A stretch of DNA of 64,000 bases, from NCBI GenBank assembly GCA_031772625.1, contig CM062804.1, positions 276,179,174 to 276,243,173 on the forward strand, written 5' to 3'. A program made the position numbers and the translations under genes. Positions 34,687 through 46,345 of the stretch are shown here, one piece after another; positions within the stretch are counted from its first letter, which is position 1, and every line of letters begins with the position of its first letter. The DNA is from Pinus tabuliformis. Its lineage: Eukaryota > Streptophyta > Pinopsida > Pinales > Pinaceae. Under the pieces are notes generated by a model. That model saw nothing but the letters and a program-made list of their open reading frames with translations, made no database searches and was not told where the DNA came from.

Positions 34687-34829
34687 AAATACATACTCCT
34701 TTTTATATATACTTTGTTAATATGAAATTGATATTTATAATTTCTAGAAATACATACTCCTTTTTATATATACTTTGTTAATATGAAATTGATACTTTGT
34801 TAATATGAAATTGATATTTATAATTTCTG
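34687..34829. repeat. 61-bp tandem duplication with inner 22-bp repeat
   Basis: A unit starting aaatacatactcc begins at 34687 and 34748. In the second copy the block actttgttaatatgaaattgat is doubled. Confidence 0.8.
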
Positions 34830-36159
34830 CATTCTACATACAAAACAAATATATGTAAAATAAACAATTCAATAGTCATATTATATATTTTGTAGGTACT
34901 GCAGGGTTAGAATTTCACGGGCAAATTGCCCGTCATGGGATGATTTTCCCTTGAAATATATGTTAAAAAATTACAAAACCCTAAAAAATCTCCCTTGAAA
35001 CTATGAAAAAAGGTTGGAAACTCTTAAAAAATTCAAATTTGAAGCGCGAGCCTTTTTTGAAATTCCAACCCTAGTAGGTAGTCCTTCGTGCTCTGTATTG
35101 TCTACCATTTTCTTCTCCATTTGACATTTTTCCTTCATGTTTTGACATGGGTCAATTTTAACTAAAGAAAAAAAAAGAATTACACATCTTATTATAATAT
35201 GGACCATTTTTCCGAATAAAATTTTCTTATATCTGAATGAGTGTTATAAATAATAATTAGGAACTTAGCATGGAGGAACTTATTAGAATTGGAATAATCT
35301 CAAATCCTTGTGAAATTGGAGGGTGGGGAACCGCACTAATCTAATTTTTCAAATTTATTAAAAGTAATGGACCATTTTGTTAATTCAATTAAATTTAAGT
35401 TTGTTATTTATTTATTCTTAATGCTTTGTAAAAGAATAATAATAATAATAATGATAATTTAATTTTAGATGATTATGGCTAAATTAGATATTAAATTGAT
35501 ATATGAGATTTTTTTCATTTATAATGGACCATTTTGTAATTACACATCTTATTGTAAAATGGACCATTTTGTAAATAAATTTTTCTTATACATAAATGAA
35601 TGTTATAAATAATAATGAGGAACTTATCATGGAGGAACTTATTAGAATTGGAATAATCTCAAATCCCTAAGAAATTGGTCACATGCACGAATCTAATTTT
35701 TAAATTTATTAAAAGTAATGGACCATTTTGCTAATTGAATTAATTTTCAATATCTAATTTAAGTCTATTGTTCACATTGTTGCAAAAAACCAGAACCTCC
35801 ATGAAGACATATAAAACACACCCTCCCCAAAAGGACTAAGTTGTTTCTCTATCATCATCACAGTATCAAAAAAACCATAAGAGAAATAACATAGCACGGC
35901 CTCCCTAACATTGGAGAAAACAACCATCCTGTAAATAAGTTTTACATCAATGTTTGATGAAATAGATCGAGTATCCATACAAAAATGCAAAAAGTATATT
36001 GTAAGCATAATTAGAAAAACAAAAACATAAAAGTAAAGCTTAGATGGTACTCCAAGGTTTGTATAGAAGATAAAAGGTATCATCTCATCTGATATAGGGT
36101 GGTTGATTCAACACACGAATCAAACCATCCTCATATGCTGATACTCTCCAAGTGCCTAG

Positions 36160-36545
36160 ATCCTATTATAGACCTTCCTTAGAAAGGAAATATATTATGG
36201 TGTCCAGCTCCTTGTAGGTGTGAAAAACAGCTATGTAATGAAAAATCATTTTAATTTGTAAAATTTCTTGAATAATTGGGAACAAAATGTGGTTTTGACA
36301 TCTTTTACTCTCATTAATCCAATTAATAACATTTAACGAATCTTCAAAGATTTGCACATAATAAATCCATAAGTTTGTGATCCAGCACAACAATAGTTTC
36401 AGTGTTTGGAGCTCTGCAAAGTTGTTTGTTCCTTTCCCAAGGCCTACTGAGGATTTCCAATACATGTTTTCTTTATGATAAATGACTAGTCTTGCCCCAC
36501 ATATATTTTGAGCATTCGATGCTCCATCAAAATAAGCCTAGGTTA
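36160..36545 (-). pseudogene. LINE RNase H domain (unit 2)
   Basis: At the C-terminus of ORF2, the minus strand reads Y-F-D-G-A-S-N near 36535 (first catalytic aspartate), then G-T-N-N-F-A-E-L-Q-T-L (glutamate), then E-D-S-L-N-V-I-N-W (second aspartate). The final R-x-x-N-x-x-A-D-type segment is weak (E-L-D-T-I-I). The 3' untranslated region continues to 35762. A stop just before Y-F-D-G-A-S and frame breaks upstream disable it. Confidence 0.75.
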
Positions 36546-36558
36546 TAAGAGGGTTTAT

Positions 36559-37060
36559 CTATTCTTCCTTTATGATTCGGGAGATTTGTGGGGAAGTAGT
36601 CAATGGGAGGAGAGAAAAAAATGATGCGTATTCGATTGCAATGAGGTATGGTGCCAAAGGGACATCCATAAATATCCATTTATTTCTAGCCAACCAAATG
36701 CCCCAGGAGATGATGGGTGGAATATTTTTGAATTTTCCTCTTGATTTTCTTACCACCAGCATTTCCAAGCCTCCATGACAGACTACCCTCTCCAGCCCCA
36801 CCCGATTCCCATGATATTCGATGCAAGCTCCCAAACTTTTGAAGTGAAAGGATAGACTAGGAAAACATGGTTTGTAGTTTCTTCTAAATTTTTGCAAAGT
36901 GTACACCATCTAGGTCCATTCTTGTTCCTTTTATGTAGATTAGCCCATGTAGGAACTTTACTCCTAGGGAGACACCAAAAGAGAAACCTTTCTTTTGTTG
37001 GGCACTTTAGCTGTGAGAGGGATCTCCACAACCATTGCTGGCCTCCCTATAATCTTCTTT
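36559..37060 (-). pseudogene. LINE zf-RVT domain (unit 2)
   Basis: Zinc-binding domain between reverse transcriptase and RNase H of plant LINEs. At 37031-36783 the landmarks are P-T-K-E-R-F-L-F-W-C-L, K-V-P-T-W-A-N-L, W-C-T-L-C and E-E-T-T-N-H-V-F. The last cysteine appears as tyrosine (L-V-Y-P-F). The frame then shifts into 36909-36559 with W-L-A-R-N-K-W-I-F. Confidence 0.8.
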
Positions 37061-37819
37061 CAATTTGGTAATCGTAGCCATATTTTGGGGAGTATATGCC
37101 ATTTGGGGAATGTACACATCGATGCTCATCTGGATAGTATCTTAACCTGATATTTGATCAAATAATGTCTCTAATGAATTACTTCCATATACCTCTCCAG
37201 CAAAGATGAATTTGAATGGCTTCAGTAGTTTTCCAACCTTGTGACCAAAGAGAGGACTCTTTAGGGGTCGCAATCTGGTTAAGGGAGGAACTCCTTGACC
37301 TCCCTCGGGAGAGAAAATTGTTCATTGTATCCCACCCATGGATCATCCCCTATTCTTACTTTTTCCCCATTCCTAGCCATCCAAGCCAACCCTTCTTAAA
37401 TTATGCCTATTGATTCTAGAGTAGCCTTCCATATTGATGATGCATTGGCTGGTTTTTCAGTTACTCTCCAAATCCACTCCTTCATAGGTTCAGGGTCTAT
37501 ATATTTTCTTTACTACCACTCTCCAAACGTTTTCCTTTGTTATTGGCCTCCATACTGATTTTGCCGCTAGTGGGAATATGAGAATTGGGAGATCCTTAAT
37601 ACCCCATCCTATCCAAGCCTTTGGGATGGCTATTTTGTCCCAAGCAACCTATGGAAGGACACCCTCCTTTTTTGAACCGACCCACATAAACTACCCACAA
37701 AGTTTCCTAATATGATCTAAAATTCCTTTTGGTACCCATGTGAGGGCAATCCAGTAAACCAAAATGGCCATTAGAACTAATTTGATTAGTACCAACCTAC
37801 CAGCCGTTGAAAGCCACTT

Positions 37820-38920
37820 ATAGCTCTAGTGTTTAAAACTCTTTTCAACTTTTTCCAGCAACGAGTGCCAGTCATGTTTTCTATAGTTATCTAGCTTCAG
37901 GTGAAAGCCTAAGTATTTGAAGTTGTCAATCATAGGCATTTCTGGATAAGGGATGCTTTCAGTGAGTCTCTTTATCTCCACCACTGAGCAACCATCATAA
38001 ACTATGCAATATTTCTTCTTGTTTATGCTCATTCCCATAGCTTTTAATAAAAGATCAAGTGTGATTTTCATTTTTTAGATGTCTTCTCTCACCCCATTGC
38101 TAAACAAGAGGATATCATCTACAAAAAGGAGATGGGTAGTGGAAAAATTTGTAGCTACTGTGATCCCTTTTATCTCCCTTTTGTGCTTTGCTGCAATGAT
38201 TAGCTGACTAAGACCTTCAGTTGCTAGTAAGAACAACAAAGATGGCAGGGGGCATCCATGCCTTAGCCCTCTCTGGCTATGAAAAAAGGGGGAAGTAACT
38301 CCGTTGATAAGTATGGAAAATCTTACATTTGTAATGCATCCCATGACCTAATTTATGAAACCAATGTTGAACCGTAGATCGGTTACAAGTAGGTGAAGGT
38401 ATATCCAAATAATTTTTTCATAGGCCTTCGATAAATGTATCTTTACAATGAACTCTTTTTTCTTGCTCATTTTCATACTATGCATGGATTCCTGAGCAAT
38501 TCCGATGGCTTCATGTATCTTTCTTCCATCCAAGAATCTGAATTGTTCTCTTGAGATGTTCCTAGAGAGGATGGGTTTTAGGCATAGAAATATAATTTTG
38601 CTATGATTTTATAGATACAATTACAAAGATAAATAGGCCCAAATTCCTCAAAATTCTTTGGATCATCAGTTTTAGGGATGAAGGTTATGGAATTTGAGTT
38701 GGATGGTTCATGTATTAATCCTCTAACTCTCAATTCCTCCACCACGCTAGTTAAATCATCCCCCATAAGCTCAAAAAAGTGTTGGAAGAGTTCTACTATC
38801 CATCCATCAGGCCGCAGAATCTTATCCTTCTGCATTTTTTTGAGAATTCCTTCGACTTCTCCCTTTGTAGCAAATCTCATTATCATATAATTTTCCTCTT
38901 ATTCCACACATCTAGGAAAC
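37820..38920 (-). pseudogene. LINE reverse transcriptase (unit 2)
   Basis: In order on the minus strand: palm entry 38886-38578 with E-G-I-L-K-K-M-Q-K-D-K and F-I-P-K-T-D-D-P-K; 38533-38348 with K-I-H-L-S-K-A-Y-E, where histidine replaces the first catalytic aspartate; 38344-38075 with R-G-L-R-H-G-C-P-L and the catalytic L-L-F-V-D-D-I-L-L-F box; and thumb 38071-37826 with Y-L-G-F-H-L. The lost aspartate makes it catalytically dead even without the stops. Confidence 0.88.
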
Positions 38921-39973
38921 AATTGAGCCACTTGAATAGCCTTTGGTGGCTTCTTTTGGAGCTTTGAACATGCCTTTAAAGTGGTCCCTACCCAGGCCTA
39001 CTATCTCATCAAATGATTCTTCTATTCCTCCCTTAGATCATTGCATTTCCTAGATAGTATTGCAATTCTTCCTATATTTCGCATAATTTTGAAATAATTA
39101 TGTGTTTTCATCACTAACTAAGAGCCATATTGGTATACTTTTGAGTCTCTACTACTCCTCCATTCCTCTCAATATATTACTTTTTAAAATTTCCAGTTGT
39201 TTGATTCTTTCCTTTTTCAGTTGTGTCTCATAGCCATCCACCTCTGGACTTTCGAGTGTCTCAATTGTTTCCTTTATATCTTAAAGTGTGACTTCTTCCC
39301 TATTCCTTTTCTCCTTTTTCACTTTTCCCATGCTATTGTTTCCTGTTTCAACCGTTTGAGTTTTCCCATGAAAATATCGGCTGATGACAGGCCCTGGTCA
39401 TCAGTTACAAACCTCCATGTTTCATTAACTAAGGTATTATATGCAAGGTCTTTTAGCCATTTAGGATTGAATTTAAAAGGGGAGGCTGGATTTCTACAAG
39501 GACATTTCAGTTCGAGGATAGTAGGAAAATGATCAGAATCACCACTAGATCCAACCCATTGTTTGAATAAAGTTAAATTATTGACCAAATCCTCCATCAT
39601 CAGAAACCGATCCAATCTCTTAGCAACCTGAGCCTCTCCCATTCACTGATTCCTCCAAGTGGGTTGGGATTTTATAAAGTTTACATCAATGAGCTTCCCC
39701 ATCATGAGTTTATTTTTAAAGTAGCTAACTAGAGTGTGTGCTTGAACATGAGGCCCCCAAGTCTATGACATGCCTAGAGAGAAGCTCATATCCCCTCCCA
39801 TCACCAAATTTGAGGCCTTCATGAAGGATTTAATAAATAAAGAGTTACAAAATGTGACACTATACTAACAAAAACCATATACATTCAGGATATTTAGCTC
39901 TGATCCAAGTTCAGAAGAGTAAATCTCGACCCCCAATATTTGATCCAATCCACAGGAATTTAGGAGTTTTATG
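38921..39973 (-). pseudogene. LINE endonuclease, C-terminal two thirds (unit 2)
   Basis: The open part 39642-39319 holds the end of the endonuclease with the S-D-H-F-P catalytic histidine region and R-L-D-R-F. Farther upstream the G-D-M strand near 39800 is preserved with S in place of N. The domain is cut at 39973 by Gypsy F. Its N-terminal part lies at 51863-52130. Confidence 0.8.
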
Positions 39974-40873
39974 TGTTGGCTTGATGGGCCCTGACCCAGG
40001 TTCAGAATTATTTAGCCAAACAAATTCCTACACTACTGGCCCTTTCAGCATCAGCCCATGGGGCGTGGGCTGAAGTCTCACTTAAAGTAGTATGGGGGGA
40101 TGTTGGAACCAAGTTTCTGCACCCTCGAGATGTTTGAGGTGTCGACTTAGTCCAACAGTGCCTACCTTCGCGCAAGTCACTTCGTGCACTGTGCTGACCT
40201 GCAAGACCTTCGCGATCTGTTATAATCACCTTCACATAGCCCTAACTAGGGTTTAAGGTGCTTTCACGCTACTATGGCAGTGATCTGCGCTATTTCCCCA
40301 AACTATACCACAAATCTTACTTATCTTCTTAAAGATCTCAGTTAACTTCGTGTAAATAGATACTTTATCTCAAATTAACTTAATTAAAATAGTCACATAT
40401 GTTTGCGCATCATATAAACAATAGAAATGCAATTCATACCCAACACATTCAATGCAGAAAACAAGAAATAAATACATAGGAATGGTATAAAACTTCTCTT
40501 TATTAATGCTTCCAACTGTTATAGACTTGGCTCGCTCTGTGCACTCAGCTGTAGGGGTCCACGTACTCAGCTGTGGACTACTAGGCCTCTGTGCACTTAG
40601 CTATAGAGCCTTCTCCTACTCTACGACCCAAAGTAGACTTTACGCTCTAGATAAAACTCAATTATTCATCCTTAGATTTTTCTTATTTTTTCCATTATTT
40701 TTCTATAGTTGACATTACATTACAAAATTAGGGGTGGAAAACCCTATGACTCATTTACAAGCTACGCACTCCACGCCCACAAAATCCAGAGTATTTACAT
40801 CAAAGTTACAATTAGTGACCAAAATATGGGCTCTAAGCGCTAAAAATTCCCTTGGGGGATCTCGCACCCAACA
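39974..40873 (-). mobile_element. 3' LTR of Gypsy F
   Basis: 900 bp, versus 961 for the 5' LTR. It lacks about 60 bases that hold the TATA box and the 22-bp palindrome of the other copies. The gap lies near 40700. Confidence 0.92.
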
Positions 40874-40882
40874 AGCCCCCAA
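40874..40882 (-). other. Polypurine tract of Gypsy F
   Basis: The minus strand reads TTGGGGGCT directly before the 3' LTR start TGTTGGG. It is the expected plus-strand primer. Confidence 0.75.
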
Positions 40883-42294
40883 CACAAACATCGTGACTCA
40901 CCCTCAAGTCACTCTATCAGTGCAGATATATTTGCGTGAAGACCTCCCAATTCTTCTCGGACCACTGCAAGATCGACAGTGCACTTAACGGCTTCTTGTT
41001 GCACTTCCTAGATGCATTGTTCAGAAACCGCTGTAACTGAACTGCTTCCCTGAACCTGTTCCTATGTACCCTGAATCTGCGTGAGATTTGCTTGAATAGC
41101 GGCTGTAATGATGAACACCTCATCAATCCATGGATGTATGCGTGCCTTCATAATGGCTTCCTTGTGTCGAGAAAAATCCCTACTCCTTGAGCGCTTTTTC
41201 CTTCTGCATCCGCACAAGCCTTTGTGTAAGGGCAACTGTCTACGCGGTCCCTTTTATCTCATCATATTTCTGCTGCAGCTCGTGCGCCTCTGTTTCTAAG
41301 TGCTGTATGTTTGGGTCCTCCTGTAGAATGGTGAGAACCTCGAATGACTCTTTAAATAGCCTGGTTTAGTCTTTCACTACGCTGTTGACCTCTACTATGT
41401 CCGTTGTAATCACGCTGGTGCGTTGTTCCTTAACCTCCGACAGTGTTGAAGGTTGTGCCTTCAATTGTAGCTTGGTTATATAAAGGCTTAGCTCCAGCTA
41501 AACCTTGGTCATCTCTTCCTTAGCGTCGAGCACCCCTGCTGCTGGTTTCTGGATGTGCACCTCCGCTGGTTCCTTTGCTTGGATGGCCAGCTCTGGGACC
41601 ATCTGCCAGGCTTCGTCGACCACCTGCATAATCTGTCGGTTCTGTGCCACTACCTCATCACGCTACAGGCTCAATTGTCTGATGTTGATGCAATGCTCGC
41701 TCATGACATCGAGCGCGTGGCCCTTCGTGGATCACAGTTCTGTAGTAACTCTCTCCTCCAAAACATAGAGCGTCTCCTGAGGGAGCGCAACCATGTTTAT
41801 CCTGATCCCCTTTAATCGGCTAACCATAGGCCTGTTGGCCTCATTTTCTGTCACAAGTGCTCCCTTTGGTAGTACTATGGTGTTGGTCATGCGGACACAC
41901 AACATTTCCTTAGTCGCTGCCATTCCTAGTGTGAGGTTGGTTGACATAGTACTAGCCTATGGAGTGTGCACTTGCAACTCCTGTATCTGAACTCGGAGGG
42001 CCCCAAACTCCATCTGGTGTTCCTCCGTAAACTGCTGGAGGGCCTCCGCGGTGACATCCCTCACCGTCTCCCTAGTGTCATGTAGATCCCCCTCAGTGAG
42101 GGTGATCGGGTTGAAAGAAGTCTTTGAGGCCTTCGACTTCTTCTGCAGCCCTACCTGCTCTCTTAGGAAATGCTATTTCAACTATGTGGACACCGTTTGT
42201 GGGTCCGTGCCACCTTCCTTTGGATTCGTTTCTTGTTCGGGTGAAGGCGACTTCTAGCCTTTGCACTCCTTCTCTGTTGCCTTCCGCTGCTCTT
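40883..42294 (-). other. Gypsy F region between accessory frame and PPT
   Basis: Continuation of the region after the integrase. Minus-strand frames are short (for example 41947-41732) and rich in charged residues. They may be the decayed end of the accessory product, which would explain the moderate GC and coding-like texture here. Nothing is recognised, and overlapping plus-strand frames look like shadows. Confidence 0.35.
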
Positions 42295-44413
42295 TCACTG
42301 CATTCGCAGCGTTGCATGCCTTCTGCACCTTGGCTGCTGCTGCTTCGTTGCTTCTCTTCTCTGCCAACTGCACCATCTGCAGTTTTTCCTCCTCCTTTTT
42401 TTCCTATGTGCAATGGACTTCTCCGCTTCCACCGTAGAGCTGGCTGGAGTGCACCACTCTAGTGGCCACGAATCAAGGATAGTGAATATGACATCATCTG
42501 TCACCAGATAAGGTAGCTCCTTCCATGCCTTCGTGGGGTCCTTCCTCACCCTAATGTACATGTGGTGAAAGTCTACCTTGAACGCTGTGAAGGTCTACAG
42601 ACTGTTATAAACTTTGGGTGATAACCGTGGCTTGCGGTTAATCCCTATTCTGATTTTCATCTCCATGAACACCCAGAATATCTTGCTGTCTTTGATCCTC
42701 TGTGCATCTCTGTATTCCCACAGCGAAGCATACTTCGCTGCCTTTGGAAGATCCTACGCAATCGCTGTGAACTGGTTGTCCTCAGGAAATTCCCAAGCCA
42801 CCAGCACTATGGATAGTAGAAGCCATGCATAGTGGAAAGTTTTCCCCTGCTCGTGTGCCTTGCAATAGTTCTCCAACAACTCTCTGCATAGGTAGTCTGC
42901 CTAGTTAAACTGGACCCCTTCTATGCATTGCATGACAAGCGCAACCAGTGGTGCGGGCACCTCATCCACACGACACTTTCGCATAACATTCCAAGCCAAT
43001 ATCTGTGTTGTGACTTTGACCACCGCGTTGTTGATGCTGAAGATCATGTACCCTCTTTTCTTCTTCTCTAGCTTCAAATTTTTCTTCATGGCCTCTGCAT
43101 GACCAAATCATCACTTTTACCCTCTGAGATATTCGTTGGATCCTCCCCTTTGCAAGGGATCTGGGTAATTCTGTGAATCAGATGATCTGTGATGGGGATG
43201 GGCTCCTCCAGCCACAAACACCCATCATGCACCAGGCAGAGGAGCTGCCTGATGAACAAAATAGTCATTGGGGCGCGATGGTAATGTGGCACCCAGAGCA
43301 TGTTTAACAATCCTGCTTTCTCTACACCTTGCAACCACTGGTGCGGCTCCAACTCTATAACCCTCGGCGGTGTGTTTTTGTTCTGGCACATGAGCTGCAT
43401 GGTTGCCAAATGTGGGAATTTCTCATGGTCCACGATATCCCAGTCCTCAAATTTTAATACCAATATTCGCCCCAAGTGTGCTCCGTAAAAAATGGTGTCA
43501 TCAGGGAGTAGCGAGGTCTGCAGAGAGTTCTTTCTCCCATCTAGGTCCTTGGGCACCCTTGATTTCCCCTTCTGTGGAGGAACATACATGGGTGACCTAG
43601 TCAGAGGGTTCGCACCATGGGTTTCCACCTCCATCTCTACGTCATCTTCCTCCTCTACCAGGATTTCTTCAAAGTCTTCCTCCTCCTCACCGGCTTCGAA
43701 ATTGATCGCCTTCCCCTTTTATTCCATGGTGAGCCTCGTTCTTAACGGATTCCTTAGGGACACGCACATGAGTACCATAGCCTGCTTGTCTTTTTGGGTC
43801 TTAACGTGCGCAACGATTTAGGGATTTATGCAACTATCCCGACACTTTCTGGGGCTTCACCTACCATCAGGGCCTGTGTGGCCTCCTCAGTGGTCATTGC
43901 TCTGGTATCCATGGCTTCCTCAGGCACTTCCATACTGCTATTCCACAATTCTCTCAACGACTCGGGTAAGTGCTCAAACAATTCCTTCGACTTCAAAAGA
44001 TCAAACAAATCTGGGTTCATGAATCTCTGGGTGTGCAACAACTCAATTCTCAAATGGCCAAGTGTTGTTTGTTGGGCATCCCTTTGCAATTTATAACACC
44101 TTTTGAATTTGAATTTTACTGTTCCCCCCATTTTCGGTCCATTAATGCTCCCTTGAAGGTAGATTTCCCCAAATTTAGCCCATAAAGTCCGCCTTAAATG
44201 CCTACCGCTCGCTCCATTTCGTCTCAAACCAAGCATCACATCATGAATAGTGACTATAATGACCACTTTCCAGCCAACTCGTGCGGTAACACAGCTACCC
44301 TCACGCTGTCGCAGACCCTGTGACACTTCGCTATTGTGCGCATTCCTGTCATCACGCAGTTCCCGGGTAGAGTAGTTTATAGTCTTGCGCCTCCTTTCAG
44401 CTGCCTGGAGCAC
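42295..44413 (-). pseudogene. Unrecognised accessory reading frame after integrase of Gypsy F
   Basis: In sense with pol and downstream of the integrase, three longer minus-strand frames can be read in series (44413-43826, 43634-43086, 43089-42901), followed by 42561-42295. The middle one has a composition typical of a folded domain, with W-L-Q-G-V-E-K-A-G-L and I-T-D-H-L-I-H-R-I-T. The next has Y-M-I-F-S-I-N-N-A-V-V-K-V and a W-N-V-M-R-K segment. The texture resembles the poorly described plant retrotransposon domain found after pol in some Gypsy elements, but I cannot name a family with confidence. Stops and frame changes separate the parts. Confidence 0.45.
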
Positions 44414-44437
44414 TAAGACTGTGCTTCCTACGGCTAG

Positions 44438-45620
44438 TCAGATGGATGAGCCACATGTGTATAGCTTCAAATGATTGCCATTGACTTTTCTTGGGAAGAG
44501 TTCTCCATTTAACTTTACCAACTGCACTGTGCCAACATCTATGATTTCCTTAATAACATATGGTCCCAGCCAATGCATTCTGAGTTTCCCCAAGAATTGG
44601 TCAAAATTACTATCATATAGAAACACCAAATCATTTGCCTTGAAGGTGTGTAACTTAATATGTTGATCATGCCAGACCTTTTCGTGCTACTTTTGTACCT
44701 GCTGGTGAAATCCAACCAAAAGTCATTCTTCTTTGAGCTCCTCCAACTACGTGAGCCTCTCCTCCAGGGTTCCACGGTCCATCATACCTGTGAGTACCGC
44801 TATGCACAGACTAGGCATGATGTAATCCATAGGCATTACATCGTCCACTCCATAAACAAGCTAGAAAGGTGTCTGTCCCGTCAGTTTCTTGTATGTCGTC
44901 CTATAAGCCCATAATACTACGGGTACGTACAGGTCCCAATCAATTTGCTACGCATTGCATACCTTGGTCAGCGTAGTCTCCAGTACTTTGTTAAACACTT
45001 CTACTGTCCCATTAGCTTGTAGGTGATACGATGTGCTTTTCTGATGATACACTTGCAACTTTTCTATTAGTGTGTTGATTGTCTTGTTCAGGAAATGTGT
45101 ACCGTGATCGCTCATCAAGATCTTCATACATCCAAATCATGTCAATACGTGTTCAAACAGAAACTTCGCGACCATTGCGGCCGTGCAATCTTTTACCTGC
45201 TACGCTTTTGCCCAACAAGTCAGGTTCTCTGTCGTAGTGATAGTATATCTTGCGCTTGTATTTCCTTGAGGTTTAATAGGTCCTACAAAGTGGATCACCC
45301 AGTTTTCAAAGGCCGCAATGTCATTTTTAAATTCAAAGGCATCTCATCCCTCTGCAATGGTTTACTCGTTCTTTGAAATAAATCACAGGCCCTGCAATGT
45401 GCTTTTGAATATTGATGAAGGGTTAGCCACCACAACCCTGCATGGAGAATCTTCTACGCGGTCGCTCTCCCTACAAATTGTCCTCTTGCAGTGCCCCCAT
45501 GAGCGTCTGTGAGGATATTCTTTGTTCAAATTTAGGTACATACCTTCATAGTATCTCATCATTCCGCATCTTATATATGTGTCCCACAATGACAGAGAAA
45601 TCTGTCATGCGCACCACTAG
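44438..45620 (-). pseudogene. Gypsy F integrase, decayed
   Basis: The minus strand shows the core D-H-G-T-H-F-L segment near 45100 (second catalytic aspartate), Q-A-N-G-T-V-E near 45010 (catalytic glutamate), W-A-Y-R-T-T near 44900, and the C-terminal domain 44629-44438 with L-G-P-Y-V-I-K-E-I and V-N-G-N-H-L-K. The N-terminal zinc-binding part is heavily altered. Stops are frequent. The integrase would have inserted the cDNA. This copy cannot. Confidence 0.85.
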
Positions 45621-46340
45621 TTTGTTCTTTTGCTGGACAGAGTACCCTTTCAGTGCAGTTCCATTCGTGAGAAAGTGAATTATATCTTCAAAATGTCCAT
45701 CCACTATGCACACACCAAAGAGTTGTGTGTCAGGTAATCCTTCCTCCAGATTAGTAGGTTCCTCTCCTGTCTCAATGCGCAAGAGGTGATCTGGTCCCGC
45801 GCTTAATCGTCCACGATTCACAAAAACTTCAAAATAATATTCTTGGAACAATAAAATCCATCTGCATATGCGCCTCCCAACATAGGCTTATTGACCAAGT
45901 ATTTCAATGCAGAATGATTTGTATACATCTTGAAGTGTCCCCCTAGAAAGTAGTGTCAATACTCCTGGAGTGCATACACCATATCTAGTCCCTCACGTTT
46001 AATGGTGGAATAATTCTTTTTTGCTTTAGATAATCTGCGACCGGAAAATGTGATAAGGTGATCCTAGCCTTCTCCACCCTCCTGTGTTAGTACTTCCCCC
46101 AATGCTATGCTTGACGCGTCAAGATGGACATGAAAATCTTTCTTCCAGTTTGGGAAGACTAGAATCGACGTAGTGACCATCTTTTCTTTCAATACATCTA
46201 GGCTTTCCTTACAGTCATTGTTCCAGTAGAAAATGATATCCTTTTTCAATAACATTTCGATCGGCATGGTGATCTAGGCATAGCTTTTGATGAACTTCTT
46301 GTAGTACCCCGTATGCCCTAGAGTAGCGTGCAGCTGTTTC
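45546..46340 (-). pseudogene. Gypsy F RNase H and connection, decayed
   Basis: At 46267-46064 the RNase H start is seen with F-H-V-H-L-D-A-S-S-I-A-L-G, keeping the first catalytic aspartate. A poor stretch of about 200 bases follows. At 45851-45546 the downstream linker to the integrase has G-P-D-H-L-L-R-I-E-T-G-E-E. Stops separate the pieces. Confidence 0.8.
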
Positions 46341-46345
46341 ACACT

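Larger units (their letters stand above)
33560..35761. other. AT-rich spacer with diverged internal repeats
   Basis: No gene is seen. A segment of about 250-350 bases with the order 'atggaccattttgt', 'gttataaataataat', 'gaacttattagaattgg', 'aatggaccattttg' and 'gctaaattagatatt' recurs near 34430, 35200 and 35530 in varying completeness. It also recurs in unit 1 near 11830 and 12130. The frame at 35001-35207 is not conserved. Confidence 0.6.

Noticed and set aside
39197-39532. Plus-strand frame of 111 codons
   Set aside because: Antisense of the LINE endonuclease, which has recognisable active-site strands.
42124-42462. Plus-strand frame of 112 codons, and nearby plus-strand frames at 41505-42257 and 43300-44185
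   Set aside because: Low-complexity, serine- and proline-rich translations opposite the sense frames of Gypsy F. Judged to be shadows.
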